Shown here piece after piece: positions 20,362 to 29,485 of a DNA stretch of 64,000 nt; the stretch's first letter is position 1; the number at the start of each line of letters is the position of its first letter. Origin of the DNA: Methanococcoides orientis (GTDB taxonomy: Archaea; Halobacteriota; Methanosarcinia; Methanosarcinales; Methanosarcinaceae). The stretch is from contig NZ_CP073710.1 of NCBI RefSeq assembly GCF_021184045.1, positions 1,126,685 to 1,190,684 on the forward strand. The letters run 5' to 3'. The translations under genes and the position numbers were made by a program. The notes beneath the pieces were generated by a model that saw nothing but the letters and a program-made list of their open reading frames with translations, had not been told where the DNA came from and did no database searches.

Positions 20362-21549
20362 TTATCTCCTTCTGGCAAACAGTAGTGCTAACAGTGATAA
20401 AACTAGTATTAGACCTACATTCTGATCAAGATTATTATCTTCTTCAGGAAGCTCATCAACTTCTGCTACTTCCGCAATGACCTCTTCTGAAATATCTCCT
20501 ACGATCACAAATGGAGAAAATTCAGTCGTTTTAGATTTAAAATTAACATAACTGCTTGTCTCACTGATCTTCGTTGTTGGAAGAGGTATCCAGGTGTCCT
20601 GTTCATAACGATATAACATTACAGAGTTATCAGATATGCGGTTGTCTTCAAACCATGAATTGTCAACCCTGAAGCCGATAACTGCATCTTTAATATCCTC
20701 TTCTGTGCCATACCCGGGCTTCCCCAGCCAGATATTCACATTCTTGTAGACAATTCCGGGAGGATCAGACGAAACAAAACGAGAAGGTGCATTAAGGACT
20801 TCGATCGTTGCGATCACGTTGCCGGCATTTGTGAGAGATTCATAATTGATATAAATAATGGGATTTTCAGGCTTATCGAACTGATAGGAAACCTGAGAGC
20901 CAAGATACACAGCCTGAGTAGATCTCTCCATCATCTCAAATTCCTGATAGGATCCGCTTGTGGTCGTAATTATACCAGATTCAGGATCATCCTTGTCACT
21001 TGTCTTAGATCTAGTAGATGAAGCTGTAGCAGCTCCGATAGAAACTGATCCATCGACGACATCTATCGGTATGATCTGCCCTTGAGTATCACTAACTACA
21101 ACATTAGAGAGCTCCAGAGAACTTATACCGGATCTATTGCCACCGGTCATCTGGATGATAGCAAAATATCCCGGTTCTGTAACGCTTGTCTTGTCAAGTA
21201 TCAGGCCATACACAGAATTAATATTCCCATTTGAACTTTCGATCTTACCGGGATTGAACCAGACAAGAACACCTTCCTGTCTTAAGAATTCACCTTCTGA
21301 GACCTGAACAACCTTTACAAGTTCATTATCATAAGACAAGTCGAACTGGACACCAGCAACCGGATTATCAGGATCCAGATATACACCCACTGAAAAGTTC
21401 TGTCCTTCATCTACTGATTGAGAAATAGGCATTATGCTTACGGTTGTACTGGCAACGGCAATGCCACTAAGGAAGATAATAGTAAACAAATAAAAAAATA
21501 GTAAGGAATAAAATTTACTTATTCCAGAGATGAAAATATACTTTTCCAT
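20362..21549 (-). CDS. Secreted cohesin-domain protein with PGF-pre-PGF-like domain and C-terminal anchor
   Basis: A 395-residue surface protein. Residues 12-32 form a signal-anchor segment. A cohesin-type domain follows (TVSIMPISQSVDEGQNFSV, then GVQFDLSYD near 68) to about residue 170. A second domain near 200-350 resembles the PGF-pre-PGF module of methanogen surface proteins. The tail has an acidic stretch, a hydrophobic segment and terminal RRR, like sorting/anchoring tails, though no clear PGF motif is present. Probably anchored outside the cell and transcribed after the cohesin-dockerin gene 20 bases upstream. Confidence 0.82.
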   Translation of the reverse strand: MEKYIFISGISKFYSLLFFYLFTIIFLSGIAVASTTVSIMPISQSVDEGQNFSVGVYLDPDNPVAGVQFDLSYDNELVKVVQVSEGEFLRQEGVLVWFNPGKIESSNGNINSVYGLILDKTSVTEPGYFAIIQMTGGNRSGISSLELSNVVVSDTQGQIIPIDVVDGSVSIGAATASSTRSKTSDKDDPESGIITTTSGSYQEFEMMERSTQAVYLGSQVSYQFDKPENPIIYINYESLTNAGNVIATIEVLNAPSRFVSSDPPGIVYKNVNIWLGKPGYGTEEDIKDAVIGFRVDNSWFEDNRISDNSVMLYRYEQDTWIPLPTTKISETSSYVNFKSKTTEFSPFVIVGDISEEVIAEVAEVDELPEEDNNLDQNVGLILVLSLLALLFARRR

Positions 21550-21568
21550 CAGTACACCTCACCATTAA

Positions 21569-22225
21569 TCATTCCATATGTGACAATACCAACATCATAT
21601 CAAGGACATTTACAATATTGTCCTGATTTACATCCCATAGAGGATAAGGATATGAGGTGGTTTCATCGAAATGTTGTTCAACCAGACCATAATCGTCAAA
21701 GTTAACCACATTATCCTGATTTATATCAAAAATCAAGACTGATATCACTGTATTTGTTAATTCAAGATCCACAGAATTACCTTCCGGATCACTTATTATA
21801 ACATCTTTCAGGACTAATTCTGATTTTCCATTTGCCTGTTCAGTTGCGGTTAACGTGATGGTAGCAAAAGTTGCTGGTGTTGCTACATCTGAAGCACCGA
21901 GAATGCAACCATACGCATCATTTATAGAACCTGAATTTACAGAACCTGAAACAAAAAATGTATCCATACCACTTTGTTTGAACAGGCTTCCTTCACTCAC
22001 ATCTGATATTTGGAACTGAGAACTATCAAAAAGCAAATCGAACTGTATCCCTGCAATATCAACATCAGGAGAAACAAAGATATCGACTGTGAAAGTTTCC
22101 CCCGGTGCAATGGCCTGCGATGATGGATTTAAAGTTACATCTGAGGCAGCTGCAGAAACATTAGTTAGACCTACTAGCAATGTGATTATAGTTGCTACTA
22201 TCAAGATCATTTTTATGCTAGACAT
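21569..22225 (-). CDS. Secreted cohesin plus dockerin type I protein
   Basis: A 218-residue protein: signal peptide (about 1-26), a cohesin-type domain (about 28-165, with AGIQFDLLFDSSQF near 62) and a C-terminal dockerin with two calcium-binding loops, DINQDNVVNFDDYG near 168 and DVNQDNIVNVLDMM near 198. Dockerins bind cohesins in cellulosome-like assemblies; here both modules lie in one chain and the next gene carries another cohesin, so polymerisation or pairing on the cell surface is plausible. Co-transcribed with that gene. Confidence 0.85.
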   Translation of the reverse strand: MSSIKMILIVATIITLLVGLTNVSAAASDVTLNPSSQAIAPGETFTVDIFVSPDVDIAGIQFDLLFDSSQFQISDVSEGSLFKQSGMDTFFVSGSVNSGSINDAYGCILGASDVATPATFATITLTATEQANGKSELVLKDVIISDPEGNSVDLELTNTVISVLIFDINQDNVVNFDDYGLVEQHFDETTSYPYPLWDVNQDNIVNVLDMMLVLSHME

Positions 22226-22699
22226 GTTTTTTCCTTTATTTTGAAATGCATTTGATGAGTCATACTGACTTGATTCTAATCACCAAAATCCAAAATCCCC
22301 ATATTTCAAAAGGTGTTGGTACTATAAAAACATTATGAAAAAAACAAATATGTCATTACAATCATTATTATGAGATGTTTATAATAGTCATATATAATAT
22401 GATTGAATAAAGGTTTGTGCATATAAAAGGATGCATTTTCAAAAGAGAATTTTCCAGAATGACCTCGAACCATAGCCTTGTAAAAATACTTATAGTCACA
22501 AAAACTAATGTAACAACAACCAACTGTGAGATCACATAACTAGCTTAAAATTAATCAGAGACATAAGGATATTCGTTCACAACGATATCATAAAGAAATG
22601 GATCGATACCTGCTAACCTAACTTGAACCATAGAGATTTACAAACCTGATCATTGCCTGCTATGCTCTTTGTTACCACTATAAACCAAAAGGTAATTTC
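22226..22699. other. A+T-rich divergent intergenic region
   Basis: About 470 bases between the divergently transcribed surface-protein pair and the carrier-protein cluster. I see no open frame with family resemblance or RNA gene. Several TATA-like stretches are present (for example around 22390-22410) and the region should hold promoters for both directions. Confidence 0.5.
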
Positions 22700-23383
22700 A
22701 TGGTCATTAAAACATTACTGTCGTTAGCTTCTCCGCCTCCTATATCGATCCATGAAGCATGGGACACTAACGATGCTCTTATTTTTTTGATCGATCTGGA
22801 AATGGATGATCAATTAGAGTTATCAGATCTAAGCAGCGATGAAAAAGAATATCTGAACACACTTAAAACAAATTATTTTAAAAAAAGGTTCATTGCATCT
22901 CGGTCGTCCCTTAAATTTATTCTTTAGCACATACTTAAAAAAAAATCGTTATTAGATATATCTCTCTATCGAAATGATAGCGGGCGTGTGTGCGTACACA
23001 AACATGACGATATTTTTATCTGTATCTCATACACCAACAGTCTTATTGCTATTTCGATATCAAAAACGAAAACAGGAATTGATATTGAATATATAAGAAC
23101 GATACATTTAAGAAATTTTGCGGAAATTTTGCGGAATACAGAAGCTAAAAGAGATATGCTTCAAAAAGACAATGTTGATACACTGAAAAATTGGACATTG
23201 AGGGAAGCATATTGTAAACTGACAGATCAGAGTATGCTAGCATGTTTGAATAAAGAAATTGACTTCAATGACATCTATCATCAAGAACTTGTCATAAATA
23301 ACAGATATGTATTATCTGTTGCTTTTGCTTCAAAAAATAACAAGATCAATATATGCCATTTCCAAAAGAGCATTATCACTTAA
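22700..23383 (+). CDS. Sfp-type 4'-phosphopantetheinyl transferase with in-frame TAG (possible pyrrolysine)
   Basis: The enzyme family adds the phosphopantetheine arm to carrier proteins. Two open segments in the same frame, 22700-22924 and 22928-23383, are separated only by TAG 22925-22927 (residue 76 of 227). The N-terminal part ends with the family's F..R..L..IL pattern (KRFIASRSSLKFIL); the C-terminal part has the Mg/CoA motif TGIDIEYI and the downstream WTLREAYCKL. Neither half alone is a complete transferase. No frameshift is needed. In Methanosarcinales UAG can encode pyrrolysine, and this window otherwise avoids TAG stops, so readthrough is a real possibility; a nonsense-mutated pseudogene is the alternative. 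It lies upstream of an acyl carrier protein gene. Confidence 0.72.
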
Positions 23384-23670
23384 ATAGCGAAATGACTCTT
23401 AAAATGTATAAACTTATTATATATAAATCAATAAATTTTGATAAATGGCTACCTAATTCGATAGTAGAGATAAATCATTGGCAGATAGAAGAAATTGTTT
23501 GCTATAAGAATATCTTATATACGATTGAAGTTATTTTGTTTATGGGGAAGTAGTTCAAACAGCTATGAAGCATAGAGTATTCCTTATGCTCATACTACGT
23601 GGATTTGTTGAATCAATGCTACATAATTATAGCTATTTAAATAATAAATAATTTGAGTGGGTTGACAAGC

Positions 23671-23916
23671 ATGGATGAAATTAAAGAAGATATAACGAGA
23701 TATTTGCAAAATAAGTCTTTTATGGACAGTAATACACAATTGAACGATGATGATTCTTTAACAATGAAAGGAATCATAGACTCAATTGGATTGATCGAAT
23801 TCATAGATTTTATTTCTGAAAAGTATTCCATTGAGATTCCTGAAGACCTATTAACTCCAGATAATTTTGATTCAATCAACGGAATTGTAAAACTTGTCCA
23901 AAAATTGACAAAGTGA
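23671..23916 (+). CDS. Acyl carrier protein
   Basis: An 81-residue acidic carrier protein. The phosphopantetheine attachment Ser lies in MKGIIDSIGLIEFIDF, the equivalent of the DSL motif, followed by a typical helix III/IV. I use ATG 23671; the frame opens at TTG 23653 but the family N-terminus and the GAGTGG upstream favour ATG. It is four bases ahead of the adenylate-forming ligase gene. Methanogens make isoprenoid lipids and rarely need fatty-acid ACP, so a secondary-metabolite or modification role is likely. Confidence 0.85.
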   Translation: MDEIKEDITRYLQNKSFMDSNTQLNDDDSLTMKGIIDSIGLIEFIDFISEKYSIEIPEDLLTPDNFDSINGIVKLVQKLTK

Positions 23917-23920
23917 TGTT

Positions 23921-25399
23921 ATGAGAATTGATGAATATATTGCAAAACATGCTAAAGAAGCTCCTCAAAAAACTGCACTGGAAGAGAAGGACAGATCAAT
24001 ATCTTATAGTCTTCTTGATGAAGCTATAAACACTATAACAGCAGAAATTGATGATTTTGATCATTGCAAATTTGCGATCTTTGCCGAATCAGGTATAGAA
24101 TATATTCAGGCCCTAATGGCAGTTTACCGATCGAATAACATCGCTGTACCCCTCCCAGTGGAACTGACAGAATCTAATATTAGAGAGATACTTAATGCTA
24201 ACCAGATCAATAATATTATTGTCACCGAACAGCAATATTCGAGATTTGAAGGCAACTTCTTTGAAGACTTCACTACCATAATCCACATTTCAAAGGATTC
24301 CTCTGTGAATTCTTTGCGCAAAAATGTTATCAGTGAAACCAATAATGATCAACTACGACTTGTAATGTACACATCCGGCACTACAGGAGCTCCAAAAGGA
24401 GTCATGTTAAGTGATGAAAATCTAATAGCAAATGCAAATTCCATAATAGAAGTACTTAGCATAACACCAAAAGACAAAGCTGCACAAGTAATATCTCCAC
24501 ACCATGCTTTTGGAAACTCAATAATAAATTCCCAGTTGGTTGCAGGTGGTTCTATTAAGATAGGTAGCCTTACTTTTCTAGAATCAACCTTTAAACTTGT
24601 AGAATCGGGAGTAACTATATTTTATGGGGTTCCAAGTACCTACCGCATTCTTCTAAAATATCCTTCCAGCTTCCAGAGATCATTCAGGAACGTCCGACTT
24701 GCTGCATCTGCAGGTGGTGCTATGGAAGTCGAAATTATAGATCAGATCAAGCAGTTGAATGATAGGATCGAAATAATACCAATGTATGGACAGACGGAAG
24801 CAACAGCAAGACTTTCCTACCTCCCATCCAAAGACCTGGAAAAATACCCTGATGCGATAGGCAGACCTATCCCAGGTGTTGAACTTGATGTGGTTGATGA
24901 TAACAAAAAACCAGTTGAACCCGGCGTTACAGGAGAATTGATCGCCAGGGGAAACAACATACTGATAGGTTATCTTAATGACGAAGAAGCTACCAGTAAA
25001 AAAGTTATCGACGGCTGGATGTACACCGGCGACCTGGCAAAAAAGTTGCCAAATGGTTACTTTAAATTATTAGGTCGTAAGGATGACCTGATCAAAGTTG
25101 CTGATCATCGCATAAATCCAAGAGAAGTTGAAAAATATATTGGGAAAAATAATGAAGTTTCAGACGTATTCATCGTCCCGGTCGATCACGAGTACCTTGG
25201 AAATGCGATCAGTCTAATGGTGATCCCAACTCAGGATACAGAAGTTGAAGCATTATATTCTTTTTGCAGGAAAAATCTGCCTGGTTTCCTGTGTCCACTG
25301 GAAATAATTCTTATCGAGAACTTGCCACTGAGTAAAAGTGGAAAAATATCTAACAGGTCTATAATAGAGGAGTATCAAAATGTCAAAGCTAACATGTAA
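23921..25399 (+). CDS. Adenylate-forming acyl/aminoacyl ligase (AMP-dependent synthetase)
   Basis: A 492-residue ANL-superfamily enzyme. The AMP-binding motif MYTSGTTGAPKGVMLS is near residue 149, the YGQTEATARL motif near 289, YTGDLAKKL near 368, GRKDDLIKVADHRINP near 385 and the catalytic Lys motif LPLSKSGKIS near 467. It should activate a carboxylic or amino acid with ATP and load it on the adjacent carrier protein; the substrate is unknown. It starts four bases after the ACP stop and overlaps the next gene by 20 bases, so the three are tightly coupled. Confidence 0.88.
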   Translation: MRIDEYIAKHAKEAPQKTALEEKDRSISYSLLDEAINTITAEIDDFDHCKFAIFAESGIEYIQALMAVYRSNNIAVPLPVELTESNIREILNANQINNIIVTEQQYSRFEGNFFEDFTTIIHISKDSSVNSLRKNVISETNNDQLRLVMYTSGTTGAPKGVMLSDENLIANANSIIEVLSITPKDKAAQVISPHHAFGNSIINSQLVAGGSIKIGSLTFLESTFKLVESGVTIFYGVPSTYRILLKYPSSFQRSFRNVRLAASAGGAMEVEIIDQIKQLNDRIEIIPMYGQTEATARLSYLPSKDLEKYPDAIGRPIPGVELDVVDDNKKPVEPGVTGELIARGNNILIGYLNDEEATSKKVIDGWMYTGDLAKKLPNGYFKLLGRKDDLIKVADHRINPREVEKYIGKNNEVSDVFIVPVDHEYLGNAISLMVIPTQDTEVEALYSFCRKNLPGFLCPLEIILIENLPLSKSGKISNRSIIEEYQNVKANM

Positions 25400-26393
25400 G
25401 AAATGTATTTTAGATTCAGACATTCCTGGTATAACAATAAACGAGGAAAGTGGCCTTTGCCAGTTCTGTGAGAGCTATAAACCCATATCTCCTGATGAAA
25501 AGAAGGAATATTTGGAAATCATAGGAAAAATGCTTGAAGAAAACAGTGGAAAAGGAGAATATGATGTTATTTTTGCACTTTCCGGTGGAAAAGACTCCTC
25601 ATATGGACTCTATAAGCTGAAAAAGGAGTATCCATTCCTTAACATCCTTGCAATTCAGTTTGATAATGCCTTCATTTCAGAAGCTGCTGTCGCTAATGCA
25701 AAAAAGATGTGTGAGATCGTTGGCTGCGACTTTTTTAAGCTGACAATGAAAGAAGAAGCACTTTGCGATACTTTTCGAAAAGCAGCCGGATCTACCAATG
25801 CATATTCAAAATTTGCCAGATATCGAGCCAGTGATATCTGCAACACATGCATTAGTATCATCAAACAGAAGCTGATAGAACAGGCAATTATTCATAAAGC
25901 ACCATTCATTGTTTTTGCTTTCACATCAGGCCAGGCCCCTAATCCCATAATTGACCTTAAGCCCAGTTTCATAAAGTGGTCCCGGGATCTTTTTGAGAAG
26001 CAGCTCCAAAATATAGGTGTAGAAGACAGGGATGAGAGTTTCCTTCTAAAAAATGAGATTATAAAAAGCATCGATAAAGACGCTACTCCAGTTATTTTAC
26101 ACCCAATGTGCCTGTGGGATTATAATGAAGAGAAGATCGTGGAGAAGCTAATTGATCTCGGATGGATGCCTCCAAAGATCAATGACAGTAATTCAACAAA
26201 CTGCCTTTTAAATGCATTTGCCTGTCAGAATCATATCAATAAATATGATATCCATCCATACGCTTTCGACATAGCAGGCCTTGTGAGAAGCGGGGATATG
26301 ACCCGGGAAGAAGGACTGGAGAAATTGCATAAAGAATTGTCAGAGCCATTGATAGAAATGGCTGCAAAGAAACTTGAAATGGACCTGGAATAA
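25380..26393 (+). CDS. PP-loop ATP pyrophosphatase, N-acetyl-sugar amidotransferase-like
   Basis: A 337-residue protein with a zinc-ribbon-like start (CKKCILDSDIP, then CQFC near residue 29), the PP-loop ALSGGKDSSYGLY near 64, and a conserved CNTCI near 157. It resembles the WbpG/PseA group of amidotransferases that form amidines on sugars using ammonia, and also ExsB/TtuA-like PP-loop enzymes. It probably adenylates a carboxyl or amide group for N or S transfer. A GAGGAG site supports ATG 25380 inside the ligase gene. Its precise reaction is open. Confidence 0.8.
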   Translation: MSKLTCKKCILDSDIPGITINEESGLCQFCESYKPISPDEKKEYLEIIGKMLEENSGKGEYDVIFALSGGKDSSYGLYKLKKEYPFLNILAIQFDNAFISEAAVANAKKMCEIVGCDFFKLTMKEEALCDTFRKAAGSTNAYSKFARYRASDICNTCISIIKQKLIEQAIIHKAPFIVFAFTSGQAPNPIIDLKPSFIKWSRDLFEKQLQNIGVEDRDESFLLKNEIIKSIDKDATPVILHPMCLWDYNEEKIVEKLIDLGWMPPKINDSNSTNCLLNAFACQNHINKYDIHPYAFDIAGLVRSGDMTREEGLEKLHKELSEPLIEMAAKKLEMDLE

Positions 26394-26473
26394 ACTTCCA
26401 TACAAATGGGGACGTATCAATATTCTAAACCAGACAACATCACATCGTGCAAATTATTCCAGAGGGGGACATT

Positions 26474-27442
26474 ATGAAAATAATTGATGAACTAAACAAA
26501 GATGCAGAAAAGAACGCATCTCAGATCAGGACATTCATTGAAGATAGAGTAAAGGACTTTAAGAAAAAGGGGATTGTCGTAGGAGTTTCAGGTGGAATTG
26601 ATTCTGCGGTTATACTTGCACTGGCAGTTCAGGCCGTAGGTAAGGAGAATGTTTACGGATTAATACTTCCTGAAGAGGAATCAGCTGCATCCAGCAAAGA
26701 ACTTGGAGCAAGACTTTGTGAATCAATGGATGTTTCCTATGAAGAAGTCCCGATTACCCCAATATTGCAAGCACTTGACACATACAGTAAAAAGGATCAG
26801 ATAATAAAGAGAACCTGTCCGGAATATGATCCGAATATCCATAAGACCTCACTGGTCCTGCCCAGTCTCTTAGAGAATGATATGTTGACCATTCCATCCA
26901 TAAGGCTGGTAAAAGATGATGAAGTGGTTGCAAAGAACAGATTGAAAGCAAAGGACTATCTCGAACTAATCGGCATCCAGAATGTAAAACAAAGATCAAG
27001 AATGATGATCCAGTATCTATACGCGGAAAAGAATAATTATCTTGTGTGTGGTACCACTAATAAGACCGAATATCTTCTGGGTCAGTTCGTGAAATATGGG
27101 GATGGTGGAGTGGATATCGAACCTCTGTCAGACTGTTACAAGACCCAGGTCTATGCATTGGCAAATTTCCTTGGCATAGACAAGGAAATAATAGAAAGGC
27201 CACCAAGCGCTGATACGTGGAGTAGCTTCACGTCTGATGAGGACTTCTTCTGGCGTATGCCCATACATGTCATGGACCAGCTGTTATATTCACAGGAACA
27301 TGACCTGCCCATGGAAATAATTGAAAAGAATACAGAACTGTCAGAAGAAAAGATAAACAACGTAAAAAGAGGCATTGACAAAATAAAGAGTGCTTCCAAA
27401 TACATCACATCAGCGCCTCCTATTTGTTATCTTGATAACTGA
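26474..27442 (+). CDS. NadE-like NAD synthase or amidating paralogue
   Basis: A 322-residue N-type ATP pyrophosphatase with VVGVSGGIDSAVILAL near residue 35 and GTTNKTEYLLGQFVKYGDGGVDI near 193, both hallmarks of NadE. It is longer than typical ammonia-dependent archaeal NadE, with an insert around residues 100-175, and sits inside a carrier-protein cluster, so it may be a pathway-specific amidating enzyme rather than the housekeeping NAD synthase. GAGGGGG just before ATG 26474 decides the start over the upstream frame opening at 26447. Confidence 0.82.
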   Translation: MKIIDELNKDAEKNASQIRTFIEDRVKDFKKKGIVVGVSGGIDSAVILALAVQAVGKENVYGLILPEEESAASSKELGARLCESMDVSYEEVPITPILQALDTYSKKDQIIKRTCPEYDPNIHKTSLVLPSLLENDMLTIPSIRLVKDDEVVAKNRLKAKDYLELIGIQNVKQRSRMMIQYLYAEKNNYLVCGTTNKTEYLLGQFVKYGDGGVDIEPLSDCYKTQVYALANFLGIDKEIIERPPSADTWSSFTSDEDFFWRMPIHVMDQLLYSQEHDLPMEIIEKNTELSEEKINNVKRGIDKIKSASKYITSAPPICYLDN

Positions 27443-27536
27443 TCCCGCATAAAGCTAAAAATATCAAAGCTAAAGATATCGGATTATGATGGTTCAAACT
27501 TGAACTATTCAAAGAAAGAGAGGAAGGAAGGAAAAC

Positions 27537-28277
27537 ATGCTCAAAGATAAAGTCGTACTGATCACAGGAGCCAGCCGCGGGATTGGAAGAGCTACAGCTT
27601 TATTGGCAGCAGAGAACCATGCACACGTAATTATTAACTACAAAGAAAGTGAAGATAAAGCAGCTGAACTTGTAGATAATATTACTGAGAAAGGACTTCA
27701 TGCTACCATGATAAAAGCAGATGTTTCTGTTGAGAATGAAGTCAAAGAAATGTTTGAGTTGATTAAAGAGCGATATTCCAAACTTGATGTCCTTGTTAAC
27801 AATGCCGGAATATTGAAAAGTAATCTGTTGGCGATGACAAGTACTGAGTTATTCGATCAGACTATCGATGTTAATTTAAAAGGAACCTTTCTATGTAGTC
27901 GATACGCCTCAAACATTATGAGAAGAAAAAGATCAGGAAAGATAATTAATCTCTCATCGGTGATAGGCTTAAACGGAAATGCAGGCCAAACAGTATATTC
28001 GGCAAGCAAAGCAGGGGTAATCGGATTTACAAAGTCTGCAGCAAAAGAACTTGGCAGATATGGAATTACTGTTAATGCTATTGCACCAGGTTTCATTGAA
28101 ACTGATCTGACCAGAGATGTAAAAGAAGAAGTTCGCGAAAAATTGATAGCAAACATAGCTCTTGGTCGAAGTGGTAACCCAGAGGATGTTGCAAAAGTGG
28201 TTCTGTTTTTAAGCTCAGATCTTGGGAATTACATCAGTGGCCAGGTAATATCTGTTGATGGATGTCAGACGATCTGA
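27537..28277 (+). CDS. 3-oxoacyl-ACP reductase-like short-chain dehydrogenase
   Basis: A 246-residue SDR of the FabG type: TGASRGIGRA near residue 9, NNAGIL near 87, catalytic Ser in NLSSVIGLNG, and YSASKAG near 153 with the Tyr-x3-Lys pair. A strong purine-rich ribosome site (GAGAGGAAGGAAGG) precedes ATG 27537. Following the ACP, ligase, PP-loop and NadE-like genes, it likely reduces a keto group on a carrier-bound intermediate. It may have its own promoter in the 94-base gap after the NadE-like gene. Confidence 0.87.
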   Translation: MLKDKVVLITGASRGIGRATALLAAENHAHVIINYKESEDKAAELVDNITEKGLHATMIKADVSVENEVKEMFELIKERYSKLDVLVNNAGILKSNLLAMTSTELFDQTIDVNLKGTFLCSRYASNIMRRKRSGKIINLSSVIGLNGNAGQTVYSASKAGVIGFTKSAAKELGRYGITVNAIAPGFIETDLTRDVKEEVREKLIANIALGRSGNPEDVAKVVLFLSSDLGNYISGQVISVDGCQTI

Positions 28278-28342
28278 ACAACTGATAAGTTCAAATTGAC
28301 CACAGATGATCGAATATGTAATTGATCAGATATCCATAGATA

Positions 28343-29266
28343 TCACAGTTTTAATTTTGCAATCCCCTCGCGTACAGACATAGCAGACCTTGAAAATGCC
28401 TGCTGCTGGTTTTCGGTCAATTCAAGCTCGATGACCTTTTCCACTCCGTTCTTACCTAAAATAACAGGCACTCCTAAATACAGGCCATTCTCACCATATT
28501 CTCCCTGCAAGTAAGCGGCTGCAGGAAGAACTCGTTTCTGGTCATTAATTACGGATTCTACCATGGCTGCAATGGCTGCTGCCGGGGCATAGAAAGAACT
28601 GCCAGTCTTAAGATATTCAACAATTTCAGTTCCGGCGTTGACAGTGCGCTGTACCAGCCTATCGATCGTTTCTTCAGGAAGTAATTCTGGCAGCGGAACT
28701 CCTGATACTGTAGTGTATTGCGGCAATGCGACCATGGAATCTCCATGTCCTCCAAGTACCAGTGCAGAAACGTCCTTTACTGAAATTCCAAGTTCCATTG
28801 CAATGAATGCTGCAAACCGGCTTGAATCCAGTACTCCACTCATTCCAAATACCCGATTCGTTTCCAATCCGGTATATTTCTGTGTTGCATAGGTCATTAT
28901 ATCCAGAGGATTAGAGACAGTTATAACTATGGCTTCCGGTGCATATATTGCTATATTTTCACAGACCTCTTTTACGATATTTGCATTGATCTTCATGAGG
29001 TCGTCCCTTACCATTCCCTTTTTACGGGCAATTCCTGCAGTAATGATCACAATATCAGAACCTGCAATGTCAGCATAATCTGTTGTGCCCAGGATGTCAA
29101 CATCGTATCCAAGAACTGGAGCAGCCTCAATAATATCAAGTGCTTTCCCTTCAGGAAGACCAGCAACAACATCGGTCATAACAATATGCCCAAGTTCAAG
29201 TTCTGCGAGACGTTGAACCGTAGTAGCGCCAACATTTCCTGATCCTATGACTGTAATTTTCTTCAT
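28343..29266 (-). CDS. mdh: Malate dehydrogenase (LDH/MDH superfamily)
   Basis: A 307-residue NAD-linked dehydrogenase. The Rossmann glycine motif GSGNVGATT is at the N-terminus, an Asp after strand 2 (MTDVVAGLPEG) favours NAD, ARKKGMVRDDL near residue 80 carries the Arg typical of malate rather than lactate specificity, and GGHGDSM near 173 has the catalytic His. It interconverts malate and oxaloacetate in the partial citrate cycle of methanogens. Monocistronic, convergent with the fabG-like gene. Confidence 0.93.
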   Translation of the reverse strand: MKKITVIGSGNVGATTVQRLAELELGHIVMTDVVAGLPEGKALDIIEAAPVLGYDVDILGTTDYADIAGSDIVIITAGIARKKGMVRDDLMKINANIVKEVCENIAIYAPEAIVITVSNPLDIMTYATQKYTGLETNRVFGMSGVLDSSRFAAFIAMELGISVKDVSALVLGGHGDSMVALPQYTTVSGVPLPELLPEETIDRLVQRTVNAGTEIVEYLKTGSSFYAPAAAIAAMVESVINDQKRVLPAAAYLQGEYGENGLYLGVPVILGKNGVEKVIELELTENQQQAFSRSAMSVREGIAKLKL

Positions 29267-29485
29267 TAACTAACAACCCCCATTTGATTAGACATCTCTA
29301 ATAATCAGTGCAATGTGATCTAAACTATAATCTAAGTTTGAAGTTCAAAATTAATATATCTTTCTTCGTTTTGTTAGGGTTTTGTTTGAATCTACCAAGA
29401 TATAAACCAGTATAAGAAACTCCAGATCAAAACAACCTTACTCTAACATTTATATCCTCAAAGACCAATCTACCACCGATCAGCC

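Noticed and set aside
23353-23553. Short open frame after the phosphopantetheinyl transferase, ending in TAG with four more codons to TGA
   Set aside because: No family resemblance and no ribosome site; with TAG read through it gains only a few residues, so it does not support a gene.
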